A DNA stretch of 64,000 bases, taken from Liolophura sinensis. Its lineage: Eukaryota > Mollusca > Polyplacophora > Chitonida > Chitonidae. A program made the translations under genes and the position numbers. The stretch is taken from the NCBI RefSeq assembly GCF_032854445.1, contig NC_088301.1, positions 43,573,187 to 43,637,186 on the forward strand, written 5' to 3'. The notes beneath the pieces are model-generated. The model saw only the letters and a list, made by a program, of their open reading frames with translations. It was not told where the DNA came from and ran no database searches. Below, piece by piece: positions 48,090 to 60,382 of the stretch (positions are counted from its first letter, which is position 1; every line of letters starts with the position of its first letter).

Positions 48090-51000
48090 TTAATAGAAGG
48101 CCAAAGTTGTTTTTCTTCTAGATATCTCTGCTGTGGGCAGTCGATCGCCTTTCCATGGGCTGTGGGTGAAAAAAATAGAACACTTATTAGCATTTTGCTA
48201 CTATAAGTTATATAGTATATTGGCATACGGAAAGTTCTGTACAATTGGGTTTGGTCACGCCGAGTCAGTGCATATGACTTTGTCATAATTGTACATGTTT
48301 AAAATTAAGTCAAACAATGTTGTGTATATAAAAAGGTTTCAAGTACCCATCTAGCACAAATATGTACATATATAGTTTTACATAAATAAAAAAATACGCA
48401 ATGCGTAATTTTACCAACAATGACTTATACCCATGACTATATTATCTCAGACCTGGCTTACCGGTAATACATGCGTGGTGCGTCTTTGATGTTTATGGGT
48501 TGGAAAACCTGCAAGAAGAAGAAGAAAAAAAAAATAAAATAACTGCTATGCTCAATCATGCAAGGTGTATGGCATACCTGTTGGTATAGAACGTACATGC
48601 ATATCACACACAGACGTGTTGATCTACTGTACAACTAACAGCACATTATATTAATGTGCATTTAGTTATGGATAAGAAAGTAAAAATTATAACTCACACT
48701 AGACATATAATTCACAGACATGCCCTTTTGCTACATGTAGATTCTGGATTCATTAATTTTAAACATGGGGTATGAAACAACCATTTTGTGGAAAATCTGA
48801 GAAGTGAAGTTGTTCATGACTGGAAGCGCACTATTCCTTTGCTATTATAAAAACACGATTGGCTGCAAACATACATGCAGTCTGTGACTTCATACATCTA
48901 AACTCTACACTTACCGGTATGGTGTAGTTTGAAGGTGACTCGATGGTGAAAGTTTTCGTCCGTCTTGTCTTGGTTTCTCGGGATGCAAGTGGCGTCTTGC
49001 AACTAGTGTTACGACTGCTGTTTCCGCGCCCTTGTTCGGACCTAGATTTGGAAGGGGACAGAAAAGAGGCTGGGCGGCTGGCAGGTGCAGAGGCCGCGCC
49101 CATCAGCGATCTGCCAGAACAAACATGTGTAGTCGCATCCCGTTGTTGTATGGACTGGTACAGTTCCGCTGAAATGAAACATTGGGTGCAAACCAGAAAC
49201 AACATAATGAAATTTGATTTTTTGCTCATCACAAGGAACGTCAACAAAATTTAATAATGTATATTAATAAAGAGTCAACTACGGTATCAAGAGCGTTTTA
49301 TAAATGGCCTGTTCTCTTATATATGCTCACCATGCAGGCAATGAAATTATGCCATCGATGACAGTATCAGACGATCTTCCGGTTTATATCTTGCATTTGT
49401 TAGAAAGTACCTGCGTGTATGTAAGTTATTTTGTAAATATATCTTTATGTTATCAAGGTGTCCTTCCCAGTGAATGCTAGCTATTTCATACAATACACCT
49501 ATAGGCATAATTATTATTACTACTGAACGTATAGCATGCATGCATAGAGACCACAGGGGTCCTGGTATTGTGGCAATTTGCTATATACACAAAACAAATA
49601 AAGTATTCAGAGCTGAGCTCTGTGGGCTTTGTATTTATGACGATGCCGTGCTCAAAACTGATCACCTTCCTATATCCATATAATGCTGTGAGCAGAGAAA
49701 AAAATATAACACACAAATAAACCAAAAGATGGCCGATAAATCTTGCCTAAAAACTGAACATTTAACTTAACTGCACTTTTACTGGTTAAGAAAACATTTA
49801 CAGAACACACAGGCACATTTTTCTATAGTTCTCCTGACAACCACATGTATTTAATTTTTGGCTTATAGGTTTACTTTTCTTTATACTCCGAATCTACAGA
49901 ATTTGTGTACGTTTTGCCCTGATTTACCAAGATATTCCTGTGCTGTCTTCGGCCTGACCGAGTGTTTCCTGACCGCTTCTCCGTAATCGTGGCGCCGGAG
50001 AGCCGACGTTTTGTTGATTTCGGCCGGAGTTGGGGTGCCACATTTAAAGGCATCACCGATATTCAGTCTTTCTTCTGCAGACTTCACTCTTCTCTTCGAA
50101 GACGGTGAGCGATACAAGGCCTGATTCCTCTCTGACAATCGACAGAAATTAGACAACGGCATAAAGTCTTATAGTTTTCGTGATTCATGCAGCGGACAGT
50201 TTTCTTGTTCCAGTACAACATAAACTCTTTCATAAGAAGAACACTCTTCCACGCAAGTTTGTTATAACATGCACGCATAAATATCAATAAAAGCCATTTT
50301 GTGATACCCCAAAGCATTGCTTGTCTCAACGTTTGCTTATCGACGTGCCATTATACAAGAGATATTAAAATTGGTCCATTATATAGTGTATATTTTGGGC
50401 GTGGACAGGAACTTCTTGTGAATTTCTTGGTTTTATATTATTGTTCGTTGATCCCTTGTTGATAATAATATAAGGCTCGTGTGAGTATAGCTGAATCGTT
50501 GAAGACTACTTGTCTTCCACCATGATAGTGTGTAAATTTGCACGCCATAAATAAGCATGGAAACTGGCTACATAGTTGTTAAATGCGTAGGTGCTTGCTT
50601 TATCTCAGGAAAACCAATTTCCTCCACTAAAAAACTGGCTGCTATGTAAGTCAACAATTCTTGGGAATGGCGTTAAACAACAATTAAATAAATAAATAAA
50701 TAATGTCTGGGTGTTATTTGTCTTACCAAGTTGCTTTTTGCTGGGTCGGTCTGGGGTCAGATCCACTGTCATCACCGTGTGAGGTACGCTCAAATTGTGT
50801 AGAAATCTGTGTGAAAGAAAGTGCTAGAATTATAGGCTATTCTAAGTCGTATAAGCGTGTGAAATAGTGTATTAAGTCCATTCCTTGGCAGTGTTTTGAG
50901 AGTAAAATACAACTAAAATAATAGAACATGCATATTACTTAGGTATATACGCAAAATTACGGTATGGTACACTGGATTTTCACCGTCATTTGTTTAGTAC

Positions 51001-54000
51001 ACATGACTTGTCAAGTGAACGAAAAGCTTGTCTACTTGTAATGACAGTCTGATTCCCTTTCATTCCTTTATTACTTTATTTTAGAATGGGCCAATCGGCT
51101 GTTTTTCACGACATGTACAATTCATATACACGTATAGTGCACTACAATACGCATGACACAAAATATCCAGTGCAGACTTTTCTCACAAATGTTTTACACC
51201 TCTGCATACACAATACATTTAACATGTTTTGTTTTCCTAATATAGTGAAAGTGCTTTTTTAACAAATGTACATGTATATAATGGTGTATGATCTGAATTT
51301 TTTCACCGCATTGATATTTACTGTACCTATTATAAAAGTCAAGCACCAGTGGGTCTTTAAAGTTAACAACATTTAAAAATGGTTTCGTGTCTGGGTTTAA
51401 ACCTGCGGCCTGTAACAAAAAAAAATAAATAAATAAAATAGTAAATTTAAACAAGACAAGAACAAACAGTATATCTATAAGAAAGATCCATATATAGATA
51501 TATACAGAGACTTATATATATATACTCAGGCTAAATATGTATCGTGGAAGACATATTGAAAGACATGCTTAATCCAAGTAAATTGAATTATGGTTTAGAT
51601 GAAATAAATCTTCTCTGATTGTGCAGATATTTTAATGAATCACCTTTTGATGGTTTAACCCATACATAAAGTAAACTATATGTATATATACCAGGGATTT
51701 TGTTTCTCCCCGGGAATCATGCATGTGTATTTTGATCACACTTTATAGCTTCCAGGTAACATTTGTTTACCTTTTTGTGGAACTCGTTGTCAAGAGGTTG
51801 ATATAGTTCACTCCATGCCGCATACTGAAAAGAAATCATATATAGGACACTGCTTGGAGCACGTGGCATTTGTTGGTAAAATATATGGGAATAGAAACAT
51901 TTATTCAGTTTTTACATATAATCTCATAAGTTTTCTTATTTAATTTTCTTGTGGTAACAAAGATTACCCGTTGGCCAATGTACAAGCAGATATAATCACA
52001 TTATATATGATAGTGGTTTATTGGTACATCTATAAGGACCCGTGACGGGAAGGCTAGAAATTACACTGAAAACTAATTGATCAAACAGAAAGGATATATG
52101 AATTAGACCATTATTTTTCTTAGATTAGGCATACTTACTAGAGGTCGAGACAAGCCCCCTCGAACAACAAGAGCTGCCAAATGGTCCGGGTTGATCCGAA
52201 GGGCTTCGTTTGCGTCACGTATTGCCTGTGAATTACATTATTTAGTAATTAAGCTTGGTACAAATTCTTTCTTCATTTATTTGTTGATATGATTGGTGTT
52301 TCATGCCGTACTCAAGAACATATCACTTATATGTCGGTGGCCATCATTATGAACCATGCAAAGAAAAGCCCATGACCATCCGCAGGACCCAAGTTCTTAA
52401 TACCCTCAAACGACTGACAGTATATTTTCTATTTACCTTTTGTACGCGAATACCCTCAAAAATCAACATTTTGATTCTGTAGGTTATTTTTTCATTATAG
52501 ATTTGTGGGGTCAGTCACAAATGACGAATGTACGAATTCGACGCTTCTAAAATAATAGGTATAGTTAATGATTAGTTTATCATCATGGCTGTGATTGGCT
52601 GTGACAGACGTTCCCACGTACGACTAGAGAGGAAGCCAGCAGGAGCTGGCCTTGAACCCACAGCGATCGCACTGGAGAGAGGCTCCTATGTCCTCATGCT
52701 GCACTATAGCACGCTAACCACAAGTCAAGGATGTCGCGTGGTACTGTCTATTGGTTGAAACATGATTCATTTTCCCATATTTTTAAGATGTGAAAGTATA
52801 CTTTACAAGAGGTTCCTCATCTCTGGTGCTTCTTGTCAATGCTCGGACGCAGAGAACATCCTGGAATCATATACACATTCACATATATATACAGGTATAT
52901 ATACAGGTAACAATATTGTTGAGAGAGTAGTAGTATGTTCTAACGTCAGATCATTCAGTTAATCATAAAAGCAAGAATGCATACAAATGTAATACTAAAA
53001 TAGTTACATACGTAAAGAAAAAATGTGAATCACCCTCAATACAAAAGAGAGTATATGCATGCAATATCCGGAAAATTGTGCTATGGAAGGCAAGGTATAA
53101 TCACATTAGCTGCTACAGGATAGGCCTGTAGTATTTCTGGGGACGTGCCTTTGTTTCCATGCATGTGTAGCCATAAACACTTACTGGATTTTCACTATCT
53201 AGCACCACAGCTCGCTCAGCATCCTTCAACGCTCCGGACAAGTCTCCTGGAAAATTTGTTTTGGACAGTTATTCGCTGTATGATAATTCGTTCATCGTTT
53301 AAAATGTAACTACAAACGTCAGATTACAATTCTATATTTCATGGTAACCATCTGTGGAAGTTCTCTCAGATAGGGTCTCCCAAGATCACAACCCTATATA
53401 ATATATGTCTCATAAAAATACACATTTCTATAGCTGTCATTAGAGATCACAACAGATGACATGGAACTCAAAGCATATCATCTGACGCTCCCCTTTATTG
53501 TATTGGAAGCTCTCCATTATTTTATCATGTTTCCACTTTAAGTGTATATATGTGTATACCTGTAGGTACCTGTACCTGTTAAGGCGAGGGCAAATGCTCT
53601 TCTCGCGTGCACAGGAGTCAACAGGCACGTGTTCATCGAACAGCCAGCGGTGCAGCCATTCTGTGGAACAATAGCAAGTTTTATTCCATTGTAATTATCG
53701 GCAATTGTTAAAGACATGTCATTTATACTTACGTAAACACGGGCGCATTTTTGCATTACACATGAACACAAATGTCACTAATATAATTTCTTTTATAGTT
53801 TGGTCGAGAATGTTTTAAAGACCAGAATAAAGACAATGAAGACGGCGATGCATAAATACAATCATGTATACTTATTATATAGGAGGATTAATCACTGAAA
53901 TAATTACATTTACTTTGTCTTCATGGCATTTAGATTGTCATTACATACATGTATACAAACCTTCGGAATAGATATTGCAGAAATAGCTTTAGTGAACTCT

Positions 54001-56865
54001 GTCACGGCCTTTTTGTGCTCTTTTCTATGCTGGAGAGCCATTCCAAGATGATAATGCACTTCATACATCTGTGTCAAAAAAGATATCCGTCATACTGGTA
54101 TATAAGAAATCCTGTCTTAAGCGACCTTCATGTTAGACCCAGCGGAAGAACACCATCAACCGTTTCCTGTATTCCAAACGCTGAGTACATTTATTTATTT
54201 ATTTGATTGGTGTTTTACACCGTGCTCAACAATGTTTTACTTATACGAATGTTGGCAGCATTGTGGAGGGAGGAAAACGGGCAGAGCTGGGGGGAAACCC
54301 ACATCCGCAGATTGCTGGCAGACCTTCCCACATATGGCCTGAGAGGAAGTCTTAGCTCAACTTGAACTCACAGCGACCGCATTGGTGAGAGGCTCCTGGG
54401 TCATTGCGCCGCGCAGGCACGCTAACCTCCTCGGCCATGGAAACCTAATTCCCATAATACTAGAAGCAGGGAAAATTCTGAGACTGAACCCAAGTCTCGG
54501 GTGACTTATGCTATTGAAATTGTTTTTCTGAGCTGGGCAAATCCTGTAGTTGGCTCAAGGTTTGATGGATTTGTATATATATACGTAGTAACTGAAGATG
54601 AAGAAAAGAACTGACAAATATAGAAATTAGTTGAATGTCAGCTGATCATTTATTATTACAGGAAAAACGTTATTATGTCTGCTTATCCATATTATAGATG
54701 GAGTTAAGCTAATTCCAATGAAATAATTGTATAATACAAACATATCTATTTAACATACTTCACGAAGAAATGTTAAAGCACAAAGCCGTGTACCCATGCT
54801 TCTTGGTGTGGGCAGATTTCCCGGTTTCCCGACATGAAAATAGCAATTCCATAGACAGTAAATTAAGTTAAACAAACAGAAACTCCCACATGTCAGTATA
54901 CCTGTGTAAACACTGTCCTGTAATATGTCCTCATATTTTACTCACCAAAAGACGATAACTAGCAGGTGGTTCGTAGTCATCGGGCAAGTGATCTCTGCCT
55001 ATTATCGACAACAGACGTTTATAAGTTTCCACCACCTGTATGCACGAAGAAAGATATTCGTTTACAGCATATGAAAATTCTGAAGCGGGTTTCAGTATTG
55101 TATTGTGGACACGATCCTGAATGTCGTGTATCTCTTTCCGATTACTTGCCACATTTGATCCCAACTTAAGATTTGAAGTAGAAGCTTTTTTACCATCAGT
55201 CCTCTTCACACATCATCCTCTAAATGCAACTGATACTTCCCATTCAGCATTATATACATTCCTTTTGAGCGGTTTCAAATTCTAGGGTCTTCATTTTCCA
55301 GATCTGTTTTTGTCGTATGGACACAAATATCAGGGAAACCATTCTACAAAGGTAGGTGGTTAATTCTTAGTACTTAACATACACTATGCATACACTTATC
55401 ATTACCCAGTTATAAGTTGGTATACGTAAATGTAGTTCTAGTCCAGTATTAACTTATTGTGTAGAATTCTTGGGGATCGTCTATCTCAGGTCACAGGTAA
55501 CTAGTGCGTTTGCCTATGCTGAGTAGAAATTCACAGCCAGAAATTTGTGCATTGAAATTCGTTTCTAAATTGTGTCAGAGTACAACGAAAATATGACCCC
55601 ATATTTACATGCAGTTCTTACGGGTATACATCAAGTGCATGTCATAACTTGTTATATACAGAAAAATTAGGCGATCTCACACAGATATGAGATCAAGACT
55701 GCATATCTGGCTTACAATTGTTCTCTGTACTTATTTATGCTTAATTCTTCACCTGAACTTTACTTGAAGTAATGTATGTCACTTTGCATGCAAACCCTAA
55801 TCATCCACGAATGACACCTTAATTGTACACCGATATGCAAGCTGTGAGTCCATTAACAGAAGCCATAGTGGTTCCACGCAAATCAACTATAACACCTCGG
55901 TGGATATCGATCACAGCACCACAATAAACATTGGCACGTATAATACCGATAATTTATCATTACCAGGGTTAAATGTGTCTATGATATGTTTCGCTATGCA
56001 CCAATCAACCTACATAAAGCCAGTATACAGGCACATGCATTAACCTGTATAGCCTGTGTACTGTACGTAGGCACCGTTATGTGGCGTAGATTCAAATGTC
56101 AATGCAGTGAGCATGCATGAGTGTTTGATCTGACAGATATATATCGATATTCACGCGTATAGTGGATCACGTGCATTTGATCTTCAGTCTAACTGTAACA
56201 ATGTAATATATGCCTATTTGAGAAAGCAAGAGACAGTTGCCAGCATATGTAGCTGACTGATTATGTGGGCTTGGGGCGTGCATATATACATATGTATATA
56301 TATGCACTCCCCATGCCCACATAATCAGTCAACTGATTACTTATGGCTGACCTATTGCTGAGCTCGTATTGAATGTTACCAAACTGCTAATCTAATATAA
56401 TACAGCAAAGTTACATGTCTTATTATGCAATTGTTTAATATCAATAAAGTGATTTCCGTGGAATTATCCGTGTGAAGTTTATAAACCATTGTGACCAATC
56501 TGAACTTTATAGATTATACTTTAAGTGTTGATATATCTCTGAGTATATGAGCTGCGTGATCTGTATATGTGTGCGTTGGTCAACATGAAGGAACAGTAAT
56601 ACACAAAACAAATAGCACTTAAGTACCTTCTTAAAGTACACTTGAGGCATTTCACGTCTTCCACATGCAGTACTGTATACAATTTATGCTCTAACGTGGA
56701 AGCCTTTTTGTGGTAGATGTGGGAAGGGCAATAGGCCTATACAACACTTACCTTTGACCATCTTTTGAATCTCTCATTAAGAATTGCCACTCTCAGTGCG
56801 TGGTTAGCAGCCTGGTGAAGTTCATTCAAATCAGAAAACGGAATCTTTTTCCTCGGCATCGTCAT
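48090..56865 (-). CDS. Tetratricopeptide-repeat protein, 13 exons, family not recognised
   Basis: Exons in transcript order: 56865-56752, 55035-54946, 54068-53961, 53660-53576, 53246-53185, 52225-52139, 51824-51771, 51409-51327, 50806-50727, 50131-49928, 49168-48915, 48508-48462, 48159-48090. All junctions are GT-AG and all phases agree, giving 445 aa ending in LAFY and TAA. The start is MTMPRKKIPFSDLNELHQAA; the downstream ATG at 56859 is an alternative. TPR-like pairs are YEVHYHLGMALQHRKEHKKA, HARRAFALALTG with GALKDAERAVVLD, and AIRDANEALRINPDH. The helix usually found between SENP and AIRDA is absent, so one in-phase exon may be missed between 53185 and 52225. The C-terminal 200 residues are basic and Ser/Arg/Lys-rich, ending with PRMYYRPWKGDRLP. 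There is no signal peptide or membrane segment, so it is probably cytosolic or cytoskeletal. Function is unknown to me. Confidence 0.85.
50597..50703 (+). repeat. SINE 3' half in an intron of the TPR gene
   Basis: CCAATTTCCTCCACTAAAAA is followed by CAACAATTCTTGGGAATGGCG and the tail TTAAATAAATAAATAAATAA. The tRNA-like head is missing. It lies in the intron between exons 9 and 10 of the TPR gene, antisense to it. Confidence 0.7.
52273..52730 (-). repeat. SINE split by about 210 bp of unrelated sequence
   Basis: The tail half (52273-52388: GATTGGTGTTTCATGCCGTA ... CATGACCATCCGCAGGA) and the head half (52598-52730: GACGTTCCCACGTACGACTA ... TAGCACGCTAACCA) are both well preserved and in the right order and orientation. 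The normal junction GGTTGCTGGCAGACC is replaced by 52389-52597. It lies in the intron between TPR-gene exons 5 and 6. Confidence 0.75.
54187..54439 (-). repeat. tRNA-derived SINE, near full length
   Basis: The tail TTTATTTATTTATTTGATTG and GTGTTTTACACCGTGCTCAA are at the left. The core CTGGGGGGAAACCCACATCC and ATTGCTGGCAGACCTTCCCA follows. The tRNA-like head GAACTCACAGCGACCGCATT with GGTGAGAGGCTCCTGGGTCA is at the right, ending CACGCTAACCTCCTCGGCCA. This copy best shows the full architecture. It is in the intron between TPR-gene exons 2 and 3. Confidence 0.9.
56255..56330. repeat. Near-perfect palindrome, 34-bp arms
   Basis: Left arm 56255-56288 and right arm 56297-56330 pair with two mismatches around an 8-nt loop (CATATGTA). 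The outer arm reads GACTGATTATGTGGGC. It lies in intron 1 of the TPR gene, so it would be transcribed and could form a long hairpin. Confidence 0.85.
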
Positions 56866-59427
56866 ACACTTTTTCTGCTATATATTACAACGACATTCAA
56901 TCCACAGCTAGAGTCGTCCTGCAAGTATTTCTATATATGAGCTACGAGATCAACACGTATGTTCGTGCTGTTTTGAACATTTTCACGTATATACAATAAA
57001 CACGAGAAAATATGTTCGTCATACACTCTCAGTACGTTGTATCTTGAAACTATCGAAGTCCGGAACACTTTGGAAGTATTGAATATTCAGGCAGCACTAT
57101 TTCCCACCACGTGGATAGTATAATCTTGCGTGCTGGATAGGTGTCATTGGTCAGTGTGTGTCCCCACATAAGCTCGTGTCACGCTAATTTACCTTTTGAC
57201 TCCTTCTAGGTGAGTATAAAGCTGTCGCCTACGCCGTGCCCTTGTATTGTCTGCTCAGAACACTGTCATACACACGGAGTGCCTTTATGTGACAGTATAA
57301 CAATACAGCCATGACCTTCTGCCGAATTCTACAGAGCATAAAGGTCATTTTAGCCCAACACAATGTTAATCTTTCTTGTAATATAGGACTGAAAAATATC
57401 AGTCCATTTCATGCCAAAGTATAAGGCAAAATCATATAATGTTGTTTGTTTTACTATTAATGCTTGTTGGTCAGCTTTGATCAAACAACACTTCAAAAGT
57501 TGTTTTTATACATCAGTACCGCAAATAGGCCTAAGACTCCACTGTAAAACTTAGAAACAATAATTTTAAGATTGGATTTTACACTGAAAGACGTCGATCG
57601 TCTATAGTTATATATACTGTCAAGCCTACCTTCAGACATTCTTTGACAGTGGCGCACGCACTGTCATGATGGGATTGCTACATTGCAATAACAGGTTAGG
57701 AAGCATTAATGGATTGTTAGTTGGTACATAGGTCGTCCTTGTGCACTGTGACTCCAAGTTAGATCGGGCTTAATTCTCGCTGTCGTTTTGTAGATGGCAA
57801 TCCCAACTCCATCTTATTCCATCTTGATCACTGTTTCTCCTGAACTGTCTCGTTCCAGATCGTCCTGAAGGGTGTCATACCTTGGACCGCCTGGTGGTAT
57901 AATGTACGTTAGTTTAATGTATCGGTGTATAGAAAGAGGGCCGACAAATCACAACGGTGCCTCCAGGAACGCCAATATTTCGATCTGACACAGATTTTTC
58001 CTTCACCAGGCTTCGATTTAATTGCTTCGCTACGCCGTGTGTATATACATGGCATAAATCTTTAGGGGTAACGATCGCGTCAATTAAACATGTTCTCGGG
58101 TTATGTTCGGGGAAATTGCTCAGAGACACCGATACCTTAGTATGTGTCATTTATATCATTCGAAAGATTTATTAGAGCCCCATTCTGCCTCATTGGTCAC
58201 AGAGATCTGACTTAATCTCACCTGAGAGCAACTTTTCCCACTCTTCTCGTACAGTTTACATTCATGCACCAGGTATAGTTACATGGGAGGTACAGGAATA
58301 CAAAACCGAATGGTATTTTGTAAACGCTCAGAGGGCTACGCCTTTGTAACCCGAGTGTGTGGTCACGATAATAACCCTATTACTGACACTACACACAACT
58401 TCAATACCTTAAGTACCACAATCCCGATGCTAAACTCACACTCGCTCATACTACTATTGAGCGAGACGTTTGTGTATAATCTTATTAAGTATTATCTATA
58501 TGAGAATAAATATGGCTTGTGATCTTTCACCGGCCTGTCACTTTCGGTCAACAAACGATATTGCTGTTTGCCGGAACACGAAATACCCACCTCACAGAGA
58601 TTGTTTGGGACAGCATATACACGTCAACTGTATGAGGACAGTATAAGGCACCATTTTTATGACAAGAAGTAAGAGTTCAAGATCGTGCCCCGCATTTTGA
58701 TGGATTAAGAGTCACAAAAACTGGTGACATCGTTAATGATTTTATAGGTCATAAATATACGGCGTTATAAAACACAAATTACGGCGATCTTACCCTTCGC
58801 ATTATACCAAATGATTAAAGGATCTAGATTTGAGCATTTATGTGCATGGTATAGGTTTACAAATTGCGGGAACCGGCATAAAATTTACGATAGTGCCCTC
58901 TAGACAGTACTTGTGTTCTTGTATAAATAAACAGTGGAATCTCATATGACCCAGATTGTGTAAAGTTGTTACAGACTGCAGTCTGAACTGTATAGACATA
59001 ACGAGGATGTTAATTTCCATGAGACAGAGTGGGCTTGTGATTCGGTAAAGCTCATACAAACACATTCAAAGATCACTAATTTTTAGCGCATGCCTATACA
59101 CTATACTTATCAATGTCGGCCTACACTACTTTTCTGGTGTAAGGCCGAAGTGATGTAGGCCTAGGACTTTAGGTGATTACATTTTTTCGTTCAAATATTT
59201 GGGCCAACACTATACGTGTTTGACTGTATCTTAAGAAAGTATTTAACAAGGTAATTTTCATGACCTGGTGATGGGGGAAAAGTGATTATTTTTTGTCGAT
59301 ACTGATGCAGGAGATTTGCTCCTCAAGTCTTTACCGGCCTTCCTTTTTAGAGCACCTGTATGAAATATAAGGAGTGGTACTGTGAGATGGGGTAAAACTG
59401 GCGGTATCAGCGTCTGTGCTGGTGTCT

Positions 59428-59680
59428 GGTTAAGCTTTTCTTTTTATACTCCTGTATAATGGGCTCTCACAAATGGATTGAAGGTTAAGCTTTTCTTTTT
59501 TAGCTCCTGTATAATGGGCTCTCGTAAATGGATTGAAGGTTAAGCTTTTCTTTTTAAGCTCCTGTATAATGGGCTCTCATAAATGGATTGAAGGTTAAGC
59601 TTTTCTTTTTAAGCTCCTGTATAATGGACTCTCACAAATGGATTGAAGGTTAAGCTTTTCTTTTTAAGCTCCTGTATCGC
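59428..59680. repeat. Tandem repeat, 55-bp unit, about 4.6 copies
   Basis: The unit begins GGTTAAGCTTTTCTTTTTAA and continues GCTCCTGTATAATGGGCTCT and CATAAATGGATTGAA. Starts at 59428, 59483 and 59538 are exactly 55 bp apart. Copies differ at only a few positions, so the array is young. Confidence 0.95.
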
Positions 59681-60307
59681 AGTTACACTTTTTTGTGATT
59701 TTTTTTTTCACTTAATTTTAGCATGGTAGGCCTAAATGTGGCATCGAAGTTTAGGATGGTATAATAGTCAGAAATGTAATATAAAAGCGAATGTATCTTC
59801 GACGTCGTTCAGGTTTAAGGACGGAATGATGAATCCGAGAAGAGCCCGGAACCAGAAACACCGCCCCCACCTCCTCGCAGAAACCGGATAAATCGCCTGC
59901 AGTGCAACCACGCTGCTGCATGGATCATAGGTTAATGCGAAACGGACCCTTTGTAAAAGCGAATGAGCTGACGCCCTGGACAAACATCAGAAGGAATAAT
60001 GATAAATAACATGTGGTTTCATTGACAATATACATAGGCTCATTTTGATGTAGACCTACGCTGAAAACATCATGTTAGTAGGCGATATTTAAGGAAATAC
60101 GTGAATGAAGACTTTAAGAATGTAACTTTATTTTTGCCATGGTAGTGGAGTAACCAGGTTCATCAGATTATTCACATCAAGCTGGTCAGCTATAATACAG
60201 GACCTACATTCGGGACGACGGTTTTGGTATTTCCCTATTTCTTTGTCCTATTTTTCTTTACCTATAAACCTGATCATATTTAAGTGAAATGCTTTTTAAA
60301 AATACCA

Positions 60308-60382
60308 ATGAAATAAATAAATACATATCGGTAAATGAATAAATAAATAAATGAATGAATAAATAAATAAATAAATAATAAA
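60308..60382. repeat. AAAT/AATG microsatellite
   Basis: A run of AAATAAATAAAT units with a few ATGA interruptions. It may have grown from a SINE tail, but no SINE core is recognisable next to it. Confidence 0.85.

Noticed and set aside
58283-58522. 79-aa open frame in the right-hand region
   Set aside because: No similarity to a known protein and a length expected by chance in AT-rich DNA.
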